From contig SPBQ01000137.1 of NCBI GenBank assembly GCA_004525875.1, positions 1 through 6,449 on the forward strand: DNA of 6,449 bases. The letters are read 5' to 3'. This document shows, in pieces, positions 5,871 to 6,449 of the stretch (position 1 is its first letter; every line of letters starts with the position of its first letter). This DNA comes from Myxococcales bacterium (GTDB lineage: Bacteria; Desulfobacterota_B; Binatia; UBA1149; SPBQ01). A program made the translations under genes and the position numbers. The notes under the pieces are model-generated. The model was not told the origin of the DNA. It made no database searches and saw nothing but the letters and a program-made list of their open reading frames with translations.

Positions 5871-5881
5871 CGGCCCCGTCC

Positions 5882-6449
5882 TCACGAGCTTTCGTCGAGC
5901 CAGGACCTCAGACGATCGGCGACCTCGTACGGCTTGATCGTGGGTCTCGGCAGCTTGTGATCCGACCGGGGCAGTGTCCGGGCGTGGATAAACACGGGCC
6001 CCGCACCAGCCTCGGCGATGGCCCGCGAGAGCTCGGCCTCGCCGGTTGGCCGCACGACGCTCGGATAGCCGCAGACGCCGGCTACCGCCGCGCGGTCGAC
6101 GAACGGCGAGATCGTGGCCTGTGCTCCGGTCGAGTCGTGGACGGCGTTATCGAGAAGTACGTGGACCAGGTTGCGCGGTGCTTCGTGAGCGATGGTCGCG
6201 ACCGCGCCCATACGCATGAGCATCGCGCCATCGCCGTCGATCACGACGACGCGGCGCTCCGGACGGGCGATGGCGAGGCCCATTCCCATGCTCGACGCGC
6301 ATCCCATCGATCCCACCATGTAGAGTTGGCCGGGGCGGTCACCCAGAGCGTAGAGCGCCCGGCCCGTGAAACCGGTAGTCGCGAGAACCACGTCGTCATC
6401 ACGCACGCCACGCTGTATGGCAGCCAGGGCGGCATCCGGCTCGAGCGGC
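5882..6449 (-). CDS. Phosphonopyruvate decarboxylase, C-terminal ThDP-binding part (5' partial)
   Basis: C-terminal half of the ThDP- and Mg-dependent enzyme that decarboxylates 3-phosphonopyruvate to phosphonoacetaldehyde. This step pulls the unfavourable PEP mutase reaction and leads to 2-aminoethylphosphonate. The frame is open to the right window edge: codons above the GTG at 6406 read PDAALAAIQRG and continue the family sequence, so GTG 6406 is internal and the real start lies outside. Signatures are TTGFTGRALYALGDRP, LYMVGSMGCASSMGMGLA, and the ThDP/Mg motif GDGAMLMRMG followed after the usual gap by LLDNAVHDSTGAQATIS. The C-terminus (SWLDESS) is complete. Its stop lies 11 bp from the stop of the phnW remnant, on the opposite strand. 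The usual symbol would be ppd/aepY; no symbol is given because the N-terminal half is not visible. Confidence 0.9.
   Translation of the reverse strand, partial: PLEPDAALAAIQRGVRDDDVVLATTGFTGRALYALGDRPGQLYMVGSMGCASSMGMGLAIARPERRVVVIDGDGAMLMRMGAVATIAHEAPRNLVHVLLDNAVHDSTGAQATISPFVDRAAVAGVCGYPSVVRPTGEAELSRAIAEAGAGPVFIHARTLPRSDHKLPRPTIKPYEVADRLRSWLDESS

Overview
The window is high-GC DNA with dense, mostly plus-strand genes, and it looks like a Gram-negative environmental bacterium. Support for that comes from an outer-membrane beta-barrel of the alginate-export (AlgE) type and a secreted NHL-repeat protein with a Cys-rich dockerin-like module. Similar modules are common in Myxococcota, 'Deltaproteobacteria' and Binatota-type genomes. 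The lineage guess is weak and rests on protein style only.

Region 1 (1-3834) reads as one plus-strand unit. It holds the C-terminal part of an APH/choline-kinase-like phosphotransferase (open at the left edge), then a PAPS-dependent sulfotransferase that overlaps it by 22 bp. About 40 bp further on comes a large envelope protein made of a signal peptide, a SPOR peptidoglycan-binding domain and an AlgE-like barrel. A reasonable inference is a small operon that modifies (sulfates, possibly phosphorylates) and exports or transports a surface glycan or related anionic substrate. The substrate cannot be read from the sequence. The barrel gene has no ATG/GTG start at the expected place; the best-placed ribosome-binding site leads to an ATT codon.

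Region 2 (3835-5213) holds a secreted six-bladed NHL propeller protein preceded by a paired dockerin-like, Cys-rich module, followed by a cluster of three short hairpins.

Region 3 (about 5214-5870) is a scar. The left end of an IS3-family insertion sequence, with most of orfA and its RBS, is joined directly to the C-terminal third of a 2-aminoethylphosphonate:pyruvate transaminase gene (phnW). The rest of the IS and the phnW N-terminus with its PLP lysine are missing. This is either an IS-mediated deletion or an assembly chimera.

Region 4 (5882-6449) is the C-terminal ThDP-binding half of phosphonopyruvate decarboxylase on the minus strand, convergent with the phnW remnant and open at the right edge. 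The right side therefore comes from a phosphonate (2-aminoethylphosphonate) biosynthesis locus, and in this copy the final transamination step is broken.

No RNA genes, CRISPR arrays or origins were seen. No gene-free stretch exceeds 300 bp.
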